A stretch of 19,359 nt of DNA from JAJZMF01 sp035702845 (GCA_035702845.1 DASSZK010000332.1:1-19359), one strand, 5' to 3'. Positions 6,163 through 14,342 are shown, counted from the first letter of the stretch. The notes: generated by a model not told the origin, from the sequence alone. Program-made: numbers and translations.

Positions 6163-7433
6163 TTGTCGGGGTCAACCACCGCACTGTGCCGCTGGAGGCC
6201 CTCGAACCCCTTCTCATCTCTCCCGTCGACCTGCCCAAGGCGCTGGCAGACCTGGCGGCGCGCCCGCACCTACAAGAGGTCGTGGTGGTGTCCACCTGCA
6301 TGCGGACCGAGGTCTACGCCGTTGTGTCGCGCTTCCACGGGGCCATGGCCGACATCCGCGAGTTCCTGGCGACGTGGAGCGGCCGGCCCCCCGAGGCCTT
6401 CTCGGACCACCTCTACGCCTACTTCGACGAGGCGGCGGTGAGCCACCTGTTCAGGGTTTCTGCCGGTCTTGACTCGGCCTCGCTCGGCGAACCGGAGATC
6501 CTCGGCCAGGTGAAGTCGGCCGCTGAGTCCGCTCGAAAGGAGGGCGTCTCCGGCTCCACCCTCGCTTCTGCCTTCAGGCACGCGTTGATAGTGGGCAAGA
6601 GGGCCCGTACTGAGACGGGCATCTCCAGGGGCACGACGTCGCTCTCCTACGCCGCAGTCGAGATGGCCGTTGACGTGCTGGGCGACCTGGCGGGCAAGCG
6701 TGCCCTGGTGCTGGGAGCTGGCGAGGTCGGCGAGTCGACGGTGCGGGCCCTGGCCAATGCCCCGGGGAGCCCCGAGGTGGTGGTGGTCAACCGCACCCGG
6801 GCGCGCGCCGAGCGGGTGGCGGGTGAGGTGGGCGCCATGGTCGTGGCCTGGGCTGCGGCCAAGGATGCCCTCGCGGGTGCCGACATCGTCGTTTGCTGCA
6901 CGGCCGGCGACCCTTCTGTCATGGGCACGGACCTGCTCGGTACGGACGTGCTGGAAGCCGGTCTGGCCGCCCGGCCCGAGAGGCCCATGCTGATCGTGGA
7001 CCTGTCGGTGCCGCGCAACGTCGGTCCTGAGGTGGGCAGGCTGGCGGGGGTCACCCTGGTCGACATGGACCGCCTGTCCAAGTACGTGACGTTGCGTGCC
7101 GAGGACCGCCGGGCCGAGATCCCCGCCGTCGAGAGCATCGTGGCCGAGGAGCTGCACCGTTACGCGAGCTCGGTGGCGGAGCGTTCCGTCGCACCGCTGG
7201 TGGCGCTGGCCCGCGAGCGTGCCGAGGAGCTGCGGCGCCAGGAGCTCGGGCGTGTGCGTAAGCGGCTGGAGGGCCTCGATACGGACCAGCTCGAAGCGGT
7301 GGAGCTCGTCACCCGCCGGCTGGTGGCGAAGCTCTTGCACGAGCCGACCGTCAACCTGAAGGCTGCCGCCGGTACGGCGCGAGGCGACGCCCTGGCGGCT
7401 GCCTTCCGGGAGCTGTTCGGCCTGGAGCCCTGA
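6150..7433 (+). CDS. hemA: Glutamyl-tRNA reductase
   Basis: HemA reduces glutamyl-tRNA(Glu) with NADPH to glutamate-1-semialdehyde, the first committed step of C5-pathway tetrapyrrole synthesis. With GTG 6150 as start the protein is 427 aa and the catalytic cysteine falls at position 50, as in characterised enzymes. AAAGGAG at 6132-6138 gives 11-nt SD spacing, and the start overlaps the preceding gene by 13 nt. Motifs: VNHRTVPLE (8-16), VSTCMRTEVY (47-56), SASLGEPEILGQVK, the NADPH site LVLGAGEVGES, and a C-terminal helical dimerisation domain (EELHRYASS onward). The usual Asn after the catalytic Cys is Met here. An upstream start at 6069 would add 27 residues without homology and is rejected. 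hemC follows 5 nt later. Confidence 0.95.
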   Translation: MSVVVVGVNHRTVPLEALEPLLISPVDLPKALADLAARPHLQEVVVVSTCMRTEVYAVVSRFHGAMADIREFLATWSGRPPEAFSDHLYAYFDEAAVSHLFRVSAGLDSASLGEPEILGQVKSAAESARKEGVSGSTLASAFRHALIVGKRARTETGISRGTTSLSYAAVEMAVDVLGDLAGKRALVLGAGEVGESTVRALANAPGSPEVVVVNRTRARAERVAGEVGAMVVAWAAAKDALAGADIVVCCTAGDPSVMGTDLLGTDVLEAGLAARPERPMLIVDLSVPRNVGPEVGRLAGVTLVDMDRLSKYVTLRAEDRRAEIPAVESIVAEELHRYASSVAERSVAPLVALARERAEELRRQELGRVRKRLEGLDTDQLEAVELVTRRLVAKLLHEPTVNLKAAAGTARGDALAAAFRELFGLEP

Positions 7434-7438
7434 CCGGC

Positions 7439-8332
7439 GTGCTGCGCCTGGCCACCCGGGGCAGCGAGCTGGCGTTGTGGCAGGCCCATAGGGTCGCCGC
7501 ATTGCTTCGCGCTGCGCATCCCGGTCTGGAAGTTGCTTTGGTGCCCGTGACCACAGCGGGGGATAGGCGCACCGACGTGCCCGTTTGGGAAATGGGCGGC
7601 CGGGGGGTGTTCGTCGGCGAGGTGCAGGAGGCGGTGCTGGGGGGCGCGGCCGATGCCGCCGTGCACTCGGCCAAGGACCTGCAGCCTGTAACCAATGCCG
7701 GGCTGTCCCTGGCTGCCCTGCCGGAGCGGGCCGACCCTCGCGACGTGCTGGTAGGCGCCACATTGGCCTCCCTGCCCACCGGGGCCACGGTGGCCACTGG
7801 GAGCCAGCGCCGGCGCGCCCAGCTGGCCCACGCCCGCCCCGACCTCGACTTCGTGAGCCTGCGGGGCAACATCGCCACGCGCCTGCGCCGCGTGCCGCCG
7901 GGTGGCGCCATCGTGGTGGCCAAAGCGGCGCTGGACCGGCTCGGCCTTTCCCCTGGTCTATGCGAGACGCTCGATGCGCAGGTAATGCTGCCGCAGGTGT
8001 CGCAGGGGGTCATAGCCGTCGAGTGCCGGGAGGGGGACCAGGCGGTGGCCGCCCTGTTGGCGGCGATCGATGACGAGGACGTGCGCGCCGCGGCCGAAAC
8101 CGAGCGGGGGTTCCTGGCCGCCATCGGGGGTGCCTGCGACCTTCCTGTGGCTGCTCATGCCATCGTCAATGGCACATCGGTGCATATCGAGGGGCTGCTT
8201 GCCAGCCCGGATGGCAAGACCGTTGTACGCCGTAGCGGCGAGGGGGGCGTGAGCAGGCGAGCCGATCTTGGGCGGTCAGTGGCGGAGGCGGTGCTGGCCG
8301 GCGGTGGCAGGGAGTTGCTGGCGGCCCGATGA
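7439..8332 (+). CDS. hemC: Porphobilinogen deaminase (hydroxymethylbilane synthase)
   Basis: This 297-aa enzyme polymerises four porphobilinogen molecules into hydroxymethylbilane on a covalent dipyrromethane cofactor. The N-terminus LRLATRGSELALWQA is typical. The catalytic aspartate is D80 in AVHSAKDL. The substrate-binding arginines are in GSQRRRAQL and LRGNIATRL. The cofactor cysteine is C233 in AIGGACDLPVAAH. GTG 7439 is the only start that keeps the conserved N-terminus; it is 5 nt after the hemA stop, and GGAG at 7424-7427 is a weak, distant SD, so coupling with hemA is likely. The stop overlaps the next ATG as ATGA. HemB, which supplies porphobilinogen, is not encoded in the window. 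Confidence 0.96.
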   Translation: MLRLATRGSELALWQAHRVAALLRAAHPGLEVALVPVTTAGDRRTDVPVWEMGGRGVFVGEVQEAVLGGAADAAVHSAKDLQPVTNAGLSLAALPERADPRDVLVGATLASLPTGATVATGSQRRRAQLAHARPDLDFVSLRGNIATRLRRVPPGGAIVVAKAALDRLGLSPGLCETLDAQVMLPQVSQGVIAVECREGDQAVAALLAAIDDEDVRAAAETERGFLAAIGGACDLPVAAHAIVNGTSVHIEGLLASPDGKTVVRRSGEGGVSRRADLGRSVAEAVLAGGGRELLAAR

Positions 8333-9858
8333 CGGGTGCTGACAGGGCGTGCCCTGGTGCTGACGGGGCAAAGACGGGTCGCGTCTACCTGGTCGGCGCT
8401 GGGCCCGGGGACCCTGGACTGCTCACTGTGCGCGGGGCAGAGGTGCTGGCCGAGGCCGACGTAGTGGTGCACGACCGCTTGAGCAGCCCGGTGCTACTCG
8501 CCCTGGCGCCCCCCGCTGCCTTGCACATCGATGTCGGCAAGCAACCCGACGACCGCGGCGACCAAGAAGCTATAAACCAGTTGCTGGTCGAGCATGCTGC
8601 AGCGGGCCGGCGCGTTGTGCGGCTCAAGGGTGGGGACCCGTTTGTCTTTGGCCGGGGCGGCGAGGAAGCGCTGGCCCTCCAGGCCGCCGGCATCTCTTAC
8701 GAAGTCGTCCCCGGCATCAGCTCGGCCGTCGCCGCGCCGGCCTATGCCGGTGTACCTGTGACCCAACGGGGGATGGTCACTTCGTTCACGGTGGCGGCGG
8801 GCCACACCCGCTCGATCGAGGAGGGTGGCACGGACTGGGAGGCTCTGGCTGCCACCGGGGGGACGATCGTCGTGCTCATGGGCGCTTCCCGGCGGGCGCG
8901 CATTGCCGAGCGCTTGATGGCCGGAGGCTTGGCCGGCTCCACCCCGGTCATGGCCGTGCAGTGGGGGACAGAGCCTTACCAGCAGGCGGTGCGGACCACG
9001 CTGGCCGAACTGGGCCAGACCCCGGTAAAGGCCCCGGTAACGATGGTGATAGGGCAGGTGGCAGGCCTCGACCTTGAGTGGTACCGCTCCGGGCCTTTGG
9101 CCGGGCGCACGGTGGTCGTCACCCGGGCCGCCCACCAGGCGTCCCCGCTCGTTTCCGCGTTGCGCGGCCTTGGTGCACGGCCCATGCCCGTGCCCGTGAT
9201 AGGCGTTGCACCGCCGGCGGACGGGGGTGTAGCGCTTGGTGCGGCGGCCGAGCGTGCCCAAGCCGGTTTTTATGCGTGGGCCGCATTCACCTCGGCCAAC
9301 GCCGTCGACGCCCTTCTTGCCCTGGTCCCCGATGTCCGCCGGCTCGCCTCTACGAAACTGGCTGCCGTGGGCCCGGCAACGGCTGCGGCGCTCGAACGTC
9401 ACCGGGCCGGCGCCGACCTGGTGGCAAGCGATCACCGAGCAGAAGGCTTGGTCGCTGCCTTTCCCTCGGCGCCCGTAGCGGCCCGCGGGAGCGACATTTC
9501 GTCTGTCCTGTTGCCCCAGGCTGCCGGCGCCCGAGCGGTCCTTCGCGATGGACTGGCCAAGGCCGGCTGGGACGTCGATGCCGTGGAGGCGTACAGCACT
9601 GTCGCGGTGGAGCAGCCGGTCGAGGTCCTCGAGTTCGCCTCCCAGGCTGATGCCATATGTTTTGCCTCGCCCTCGGCGGTGAACAGCTATGTGGACCAAG
9701 CGTTGACGGCCGGCGTTGATGTGCCGCCCGTTGTGGCCTGCATCGGGCCGACGACATCTGCCGCGGCGCGCGCCCGGGGCCTGAGTGTCGCCGCCGAGGC
9801 GGCCGAGCACAACCTGGACGGGCTGCTCGGCGCTCTCGGTGCCGCGCTTGGGTATTGA
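8329..9858 (+). CDS. Fused uroporphyrinogen-III C-methyltransferase / uroporphyrinogen-III synthase (CobA-HemD)
   Basis: This 509-aa protein has two enzyme domains. Residues about 17-255 are SUMT: VYLVGAGPGDPGLLT, VVRLKGGDPFVFGRGGEE, VVPGISSAVAAPAYAGVPVT and VAAGH, the SAM-dependent methylase that makes precorrin-2. Residues about 260-505 are uroporphyrinogen-III synthase (HemD): GRTVVVTRA, WAAFTSANAVDALL, AAVGPATAAAL, ISSVLLPQAAGA, ICFASPSAVNSYV and VACIGPTTSAAARARG. HemD closes and inverts the D ring of hydroxymethylbilane, and the SUMT half can use the product at once. The start overlaps hemC by 4 nt (ATGA). Together with the precorrin-2 dehydrogenase it gives the operon a complete branch to sirohydrochlorin. 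SUMT usually has His after PVT or PLT; here it is Gln (PVTQRG). Confidence 0.95.
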   Translation: MTGADRACPGADGAKTGRVYLVGAGPGDPGLLTVRGAEVLAEADVVVHDRLSSPVLLALAPPAALHIDVGKQPDDRGDQEAINQLLVEHAAAGRRVVRLKGGDPFVFGRGGEEALALQAAGISYEVVPGISSAVAAPAYAGVPVTQRGMVTSFTVAAGHTRSIEEGGTDWEALAATGGTIVVLMGASRRARIAERLMAGGLAGSTPVMAVQWGTEPYQQAVRTTLAELGQTPVKAPVTMVIGQVAGLDLEWYRSGPLAGRTVVVTRAAHQASPLVSALRGLGARPMPVPVIGVAPPADGGVALGAAAERAQAGFYAWAAFTSANAVDALLALVPDVRRLASTKLAAVGPATAAALERHRAGADLVASDHRAEGLVAAFPSAPVAARGSDISSVLLPQAAGARAVLRDGLAKAGWDVDAVEAYSTVAVEQPVEVLEFASQADAICFASPSAVNSYVDQALTAGVDVPPVVACIGPTTSAAARARGLSVAAEAAEHNLDGLLGALGAALGY

Positions 9859-9900
9859 ACGCGCCCGCATTGAAACTTCGCCCCCGACGGTCGCTAATGC

Positions 9901-9918
9901 CGCCGGCGCAGTCCGGCG
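9901..9918 (+). terminator. Hairpin after the tetrapyrrole operon
   Basis: CGCCGG (9901-9906) and CCGGCG (9913-9918) form a perfect 6-bp stem with a 6-nt loop, followed by the T-rich stretch ATTGCTAGCTTCATTTCT. This is a plausible end for the rex-hem operon. TAGCTT (9923-9928) could in turn be a -10 for the next gene, but no -35 supports it. Confidence 0.45.
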
Positions 9919-9963
9919 ATTGCTAGCTTCATTTCTAACTAACCAGTCGACCGAAAGGTAGAT

Positions 9964-11010
9964 GTGTTCACCAGGACGAAGCTCCTTGCTGCAGTTATGC
10001 TCGGCGTGCTCCCCTTGATTTCGCACTCGGTCGCCACCTCGCCCGTCCCGCGCGCGGGGGTGTGGGCCCTGGCGCCGGGCCTGCCTGCACCCGACCTCGG
10101 TCCCGCCGCTCTCACGTGCACTTCGAGCACTTTCTGCCTGGCGACGGACGCCTACGTGAGGACGCCCGCAGGTTGGGCCCCCCCTAATGGACTGATCGGG
10201 GAAGTGTGGAGGGGCCATCGTTGGTACCCGACGAACTCCGTCCCGCTGCATGGCCCAGGGGCCGCTCCGGTTACCTTCCTCGGGTGCATCACCGACACCG
10301 ACTGCGTGGGGATGACCAGCGGCGCCTATTCATCCCATTGGGACGGCTCGACCTGGTCCCCGTTTTCCCACGTCGAGAAGTCGTCCATGGCAAATATCTA
10401 CGCCTTTTCATGTAATACGCATTTTTGCCTCGCCGAAGATGGCTCGACGGGCGCCGCCCTGGTCTTCAACGGTAGGGCATGGAGCGAGCCGGCGGCGATA
10501 AGCAAAGTGCTGGACAACTACGCAGGGGCGCTCTCCTGCCCCCGCTTGGCGGCAGAGTGTGTTCTCACAAGTAGCACCGGCAACACGGCGGTGGTTGACC
10601 GAGGCGCCGTCGTAAAAAAGGCTCATCTCACCGGCGAATTTATGGCTGGTGAGACCTACGCCTTCTCCTGCGGGAGTCCGTCAAGTTGCTTTATCGGCGG
10701 GTACGTCAAAGGCAAGGCGAGCTACTGGACCTGGGACGGCCAAAGATGGTCGGCGCCGCAGCCTGAGATAATAGGAGGCATCCGCCCTTACACACCGGGG
10801 GTGGTTTCTTGCGCGAACACGACGTTCTGTGGCATGTTCACAATCCCTCAGGGATGGTCGGTTTTCGATGGGCGCAAGTGGCCAACCGATCGCCTCGACC
10901 CGAAGTTCGTGGCGACTTCTGTCAATGCGTTGTCGTGCCCCGCGCCTGACTTCTGCATGGCCATCGCCGTACGGGACAGGGTGACCGGGATATGGACCTG
11001 GAGAGACTGA
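9964..11010 (+). CDS. Secreted seven-repeat protein, probable disulfide-stapled beta-propeller
   Basis: This 348-aa protein has an N-terminal signal peptide (MFTRTK, hydrophobic LLAAVMLGVLPLI, cleavage probably near residue 25). The mature part holds seven repeats of about 42-56 aa, each with a Cys pair (C52/58, C108/114, C150/155, C192/199, C236/242, C283/289, C325/331) of the form SC-x(4-6)-C. Most are followed by a WDG..W.P-type strand (HWDGSTWSPF, FNGRAWSEP, TWDGQRWSAP). All 14 cysteines are in these pairs. Seven such repeats fit a seven-bladed propeller with one disulfide per blade, exported by Sec. GTG 9964 has GAAAGG at 9953-9958. No catalytic Asp-box motif is evident, so a binding role is more likely than glycosidase activity. 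It is convergent to the envelope operon at 16759-11185. Confidence 0.8.
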   Translation: MFTRTKLLAAVMLGVLPLISHSVATSPVPRAGVWALAPGLPAPDLGPAALTCTSSTFCLATDAYVRTPAGWAPPNGLIGEVWRGHRWYPTNSVPLHGPGAAPVTFLGCITDTDCVGMTSGAYSSHWDGSTWSPFSHVEKSSMANIYAFSCNTHFCLAEDGSTGAALVFNGRAWSEPAAISKVLDNYAGALSCPRLAAECVLTSSTGNTAVVDRGAVVKKAHLTGEFMAGETYAFSCGSPSSCFIGGYVKGKASYWTWDGQRWSAPQPEIIGGIRPYTPGVVSCANTTFCGMFTIPQGWSVFDGRKWPTDRLDPKFVATSVNALSCPAPDFCMAIAVRDRVTGIWTWRD

Positions 11011-11032
11011 CCTTCACCCACCGACGACGACC

Positions 11033-11051
11033 GGGCCCTCAATGGCCCTTT
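11033..11051 (+). terminator. Short hairpin with T-run after the propeller gene
   Basis: GGGCC (11033-11037), a 6-nt loop CTCAAT, then GGCCC (11044-11048) followed by TTTCC. It is a small intrinsic-type terminator 23 nt after the stop. The rest of 11052-11184, between the convergent genes, holds nothing I recognise. Confidence 0.45.
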
Positions 11052-11184
11052 CCTGGCCCCACTGGGCTTGACTCCAGAGCATGGCCGCTTGTACCTGGCT
11101 GCCACCCCGGCATCTCCGAGCCGGCAGAGGAGCGCTCAGGACACGCTCACTGCTCGACTGAACCTAAGGGTCGGCACCGGTCCA

Positions 11185-11778
11185 TCAACTGGCGGGCCGT
11201 AGCGGCGGGGAGTGGAAACCCGCCAGCTGCGTATAAAAATCGGCAATCTCGACATCGAGGAGTGACTGGTTGCGAGCCAAGTACAGGCGTGCCAAGCCCA
11301 AGGCCGCCCGCACCTGGTGCGGGTCGGCAATGAGCGCTCGCTCATAACCGAGGTACGCCGACGAGAGCGGAGTTGTCGGGTCACCGGTGTCGCCGAGGAG
11401 CAACCAGCTCGATGAGCGGTCGGGCAGTTCCTGGACAAGCATGGCGGCGACCTGAGCGGCAGATGCGCCCGGCTGGACTGTCGCTGCGGCTAGGGCCAAT
11501 GGTCGCGGCGACGCGCTCGCCGGCTGCAGCATGTGGCCGGCCACTCCCGTGAGGACGGTACAAAGGCCGACAATGATTGGTGCGAGCGCGCGGCGCCGTA
11601 GTGGCCCAATCGAAGCTGTGCGTCGAAGCGTCGCCAGGCAAGCGAACGCCAATGCCGCAATTCCCAACATCACCACGGCGAAAGCCACATCAGTGGTAAT
11701 TGTGACTACGACAAAAGCCAAGAACCCTGACGCCCACCAGGTGCTCCCCGGGGGCAGGGAACGGAGGCGCGCCATCAT
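11185..11778 (-). CDS. Small membrane protein with C-terminal TPR-like region, third gene of the envelope operon
   Basis: From the ATG at 11778, which overlaps the previous stop as ATGA, the protein is 197 aa. A start at 11823 would overlap more and adds only charged residues. There are three hydrophobic segments, about residues 13-29, 31-50 and 65-83. A C-terminal domain of about 110 residues follows, ending in helices with TPR character: SSWLLLGDTG, SSAYLGYERALIADP and VRAALGLARLYLARN. With an odd number of TM helices, this domain is on the opposite side from the short N-terminus, probably outside the membrane like the TPR domain of the first operon gene. I recognise no named family. It is probably a partner of the two upstream products; a membrane immunity protein is a less likely alternative. 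Confidence 0.72.
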   Translation of the reverse strand: MMARLRSLPPGSTWWASGFLAFVVVTITTDVAFAVVMLGIAALAFACLATLRRTASIGPLRRRALAPIIVGLCTVLTGVAGHMLQPASASPRPLALAAATVQPGASAAQVAAMLVQELPDRSSSWLLLGDTGDPTTPLSSAYLGYERALIADPHQVRAALGLARLYLARNQSLLDVEIADFYTQLAGFHSPPLRPAS

Positions 11779-14342
11779 TTCGGCACCCCCGCGAGCGAAC
11801 CCGGCAGCGGCACGACGCCCCACTCCTGTACCTCGACAGGCGCCCGGTCAGCCGGGTCAGGGGGGACGGTAGGTCCTGACAACCTGGTGTGCGCGCCGGG
11901 AGAGATCACAAACCACACGCGGAGCGTCGGGAGCCCGGACGGCGTTACTGTCATCGGCTCGAGGCTCTGCACGAGCGCTCCTTTCTGCGGATAGATCGTG
12001 AGCGAGCCGCCACCGGAGGCGAATGCCGACCAGGTTGCAACGAACTGGTCGATAGCGCGCCTACTGAACCCGTACGCGGCCAGCGTGGCTCGCGCCCAAG
12101 TGTCGAACCGGGACCTTGGGACCGTCCACCCGGTTGCGTACTGCCAGTTGGCGGTGGTTGTGAGCTCGTAGTGGAGCTCACTTACGTGCCTGGTGCCCGT
12201 GGAAAGCTCCCCACCAGGCAATGCCGTGACTTCCCAGTTGCCCTGGGCCGCCGTGCTGAAGGGTGGCGATACGTCGTAGGTGTGCGCGGGCTGGACTGAA
12301 ATCCCGATGTCCTGCGCCTCGCCTGTCTGGTTGCGGACAAAAATGTCCGGCGCATATATATCAAAAAGGTGGGACTCCAGCCAGGCGAAACAATCCCCGA
12401 CGGCGTTGGCCACGGCGGTGCTCACCCAGGTCACTGCTTGGCTCGCGCCGTAGTTGACAAGGACGACCCCCACGATCCCGACGACGATACCGGGGCCGTC
12501 GCCCAGCCCGACGCTCACCTCCATTATCGCTACGTCGACTGGTTCGAGCGCCATGCCCGTGTACACATTGAGCCCTGTGCTGAGGGCGGTCGCCGCCGCC
12601 CCTCGGTAGTCCCCGTTTGCGAGGTCGTCCAGCGTCGTGACGCCCCCGTAGACGATCCCGAAACCCGTCATAGCGTCGCCGGCACCTTTTAGGACCGAGC
12701 CAACCTTGGCATAGGAGGCCACGTCGAGCAACGAGGTGTCCTCTTCCCCGGGCAGTGGCGACGTGGCGGTCGCCCCAATGTCTTCCTCGGTAGCAACGGT
12801 GCTGGGTTGGCCCGCGCCCGGCTGGTCGACGTACTCGTTCATTTGGTCAGGTAGCTGGTTACCCGTGGCCGTCTCAACCTGACCGGAGGGCTCGACCGCA
12901 GACACGGGTTGGTCCGACGGCGCAAAACCGCACCCGTGTTCGCCGGGGTTACAGGGCCCTGTGGTCGAGCCCTTGAGCTCGGAACACCAGCCGGGCGTGA
13001 CGTCGTTACAGGTGGCGGTGGTCTGAGCCATGCTGGCTTCCTGCACGTCCGTCACACCCGGGCCCGGCGTCTGGTTGGCGTTGACTTGTACGGTTTGCGT
13101 GTCGCCCACCTGGCTAACCGTGCTGGTTTCGCCTGACGCCCGCGCCTGCGCATCGCCCTGGGTGCTCTCGGTGCCGAGGTCTTGCTCGGCCGTGACCTGG
13201 TTCTCGGCCTGTGCGGTGGGGCTTTGGTCTGCGTTGACAGCGGCGCTGTCGGAGGTCTCGGACGAAGTGCCTTTCCCGGCCTCCTCTTTTTCGGCTTCCT
13301 CCACGCACTTGTCGACCTTGTCGCCCCACGCCACCAAGTCACCGCCGGGCGCGAAGGGGATGGAGTTCGCACAAGCGATGTCCATCAATGACGAATTGAT
13401 GGCGGCCGTCACTGCGTGGGCCGCATGGGCTGGCTCTATTACGAGCTCCCTTTCCTCCTTCAGGGCACTTTGCAAAGTGCCGAGCGCCGAAGTCTGGTCC
13501 TCAGTGAGTTGTTGTTGACTGAGGGCTGGGCCCGGCGGCAGCACGCTGGGCGGCGGCTGCCAACCAACGGACGGGAGCGTGGTTGTGGTCGTTGTGGGGG
13601 CCGTTGTCGTTGTGGGGGCCGTTGTCGTTGTGGGGGCCGTTGTCGTTGTAGGGGCCGTTGTCGTTGTAGGGGCCGTTGTCGTTGTAGGGGCGGCAGTGGT
13701 GGTCGCCACAGTCGTCCTCGTGGTGGCGGGTCGGGTGCCTGGACGCGTGGTGCTGGCCTGAGTGGTACTGGCTCTGGACGTCGTAGTCGTTGTCGTGGTC
13801 GTAGTCGTAGTCGTCGATGTTGTCGTTGTCGTCGATGTTGTCGTTGTCGTTGATGTGGTGGTCGACGTGGAAGTGGTGGTCGACGTAGAAGTGGTAGAAG
13901 TGGTCGCCTTCTCTCCCCCAGGCAAACCTGTGCTGGGGTTTGACGGCAATGGCGGCGGGGTTGGTGCCGCGGGGAGGGAGGCGAGATTCAAAACCACCAT
14001 GTGCACGGCACCCGGGGGGATGAAACTGTGGAGCTGGGCAGCCGACATTGGGACTGTTGCCGTCCCTTGGTAAAAGTCGACCGGCTGGGGGGCGCCGTCT
14101 TCGCTAACTGTTACCACACCCGTGATGGGTGCGTCCGCTACCAGGTAAAGGGCCGAACTGGCCGGGTCCCAGATGGCCGTCCAAACAGAGCCGGGCGAGC
14201 CGACGTGCTGCAGGCGCAGCATCAGAGCACGGGAAGCAAGCGGCGCCGCCGAAGCGCCTGGTGCGTTGAGGGGCATGCTGGTGAACACAAGGCAAAGGAC
14301 AGCCAAAACGCTCACAACGGAGCGCACTACCCGGTGCGTCAT
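11775..14342 (-). CDS. Large secreted protein with mucin-like Thr-rich stalk, second gene of the envelope operon
   Basis: From ATG 14342 (ATGA overlap with the upstream gene) the protein is 855 aa. A longer frame to 14444 adds 34 residues that mask the signal peptide. Layout: signal peptide 1-33 (VVSVLAVLCLVFTSM, cleavage near ASAAP); a small globular domain 38-125; a low-complexity stalk 147-255 with Thr/Ser runs and six APTTTT units; a short helical domain 275-355; a Gln/Asn/Thr-rich stretch 365-445; four Cys at 445-471; a Gly/Ala-rich hydrophobic region 540-655 (FGIVYGGVT, GIVVGIVGVVLV); and a C-terminal globular domain 666-820 (GWTVPRSRFDTWARATLAAYGF, LTIYPQ, LRVWFVISPG split here for brevity). 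The stalk resembles O-glycosylated linkers. No LPXTG is present. I cannot name a family; an envelope adhesin or structural protein fits best. Confidence 0.78.
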   Translation of the reverse strand: MTHRVVRSVVSVLAVLCLVFTSMPLNAPGASAAPLASRALMLRLQHVGSPGSVWTAIWDPASSALYLVADAPITGVVTVSEDGAPQPVDFYQGTATVPMSAAQLHSFIPPGAVHMVVLNLASLPAAPTPPPLPSNPSTGLPGGEKATTSTTSTSTTTSTSTTTSTTTTTSTTTTTSTTTTTTTTTTTTSRASTTQASTTRPGTRPATTRTTVATTTAAPTTTTAPTTTTAPTTTTAPTTTTAPTTTTAPTTTTTTLPSVGWQPPPSVLPPGPALSQQQLTEDQTSALGTLQSALKEERELVIEPAHAAHAVTAAINSSLMDIACANSIPFAPGGDLVAWGDKVDKCVEEAEKEEAGKGTSSETSDSAAVNADQSPTAQAENQVTAEQDLGTESTQGDAQARASGETSTVSQVGDTQTVQVNANQTPGPGVTDVQEASMAQTTATCNDVTPGWCSELKGSTTGPCNPGEHGCGFAPSDQPVSAVEPSGQVETATGNQLPDQMNEYVDQPGAGQPSTVATEEDIGATATSPLPGEEDTSLLDVASYAKVGSVLKGAGDAMTGFGIVYGGVTTLDDLANGDYRGAAATALSTGLNVYTGMALEPVDVAIMEVSVGLGDGPGIVVGIVGVVLVNYGASQAVTWVSTAVANAVGDCFAWLESHLFDIYAPDIFVRNQTGEAQDIGISVQPAHTYDVSPPFSTAAQGNWEVTALPGGELSTGTRHVSELHYELTTTANWQYATGWTVPRSRFDTWARATLAAYGFSRRAIDQFVATWSAFASGGGSLTIYPQKGALVQSLEPMTVTPSGLPTLRVWFVISPGAHTRLSGPTVPPDPADRAPVEVQEWGVVPLPGSLAGVPK
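13585..13692 (-). repeat. 18-bp tandem repeat coding for APTTTT units
   Basis: Six head-to-tail 18-bp units lie at 13585, 13603, 13621, 13639, 13657 and 13675. On the + strand the unit reads GTTGTCGTTGTGGGGGCC, with G-to-A variants at one site, and the first and last copies are imperfect. On the coding strand each unit gives APTTTT. A unit length divisible by three means copy-number change keeps the frame. Confidence 0.9.
13779..13904 (-). repeat. Degenerate trinucleotide tract coding for Thr/Ser runs
   Basis: About 42 consecutive codons are almost all ACN or TCN/AGC, including twelve Thr in a row (protein residues 177-188). On the + strand it reads as GTCGTTGTC-like triplets. It forms the first half of the stalk, and its low complexity makes in-frame slippage likely. 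Confidence 0.85.

Noticed and set aside
6270..7763. 497-aa minus-strand frame opposite hemA
   Set aside because: It is antisense to the conserved HemA/HemC reading frames and has Arg/Pro/Gly-rich shadow composition.
8494..10251. 585-aa minus-strand frame opposite cobA-hemD
   Set aside because: It is the antisense of two well-conserved enzyme domains, with no motif or start signal of its own.
13585..13692. CRISPR-like repeat array
   Set aside because: The units are adjacent without spacers and encode APTTTT in frame.
13579..14073. Plus-strand frames made mostly of valine and glycine opposite the Thr-rich gene
   Set aside because: They are the antisense of the Thr/Ser tandem repeats; no ribosome binding site or domain supports them, and the minus-strand gene has a signal peptide and operon context.
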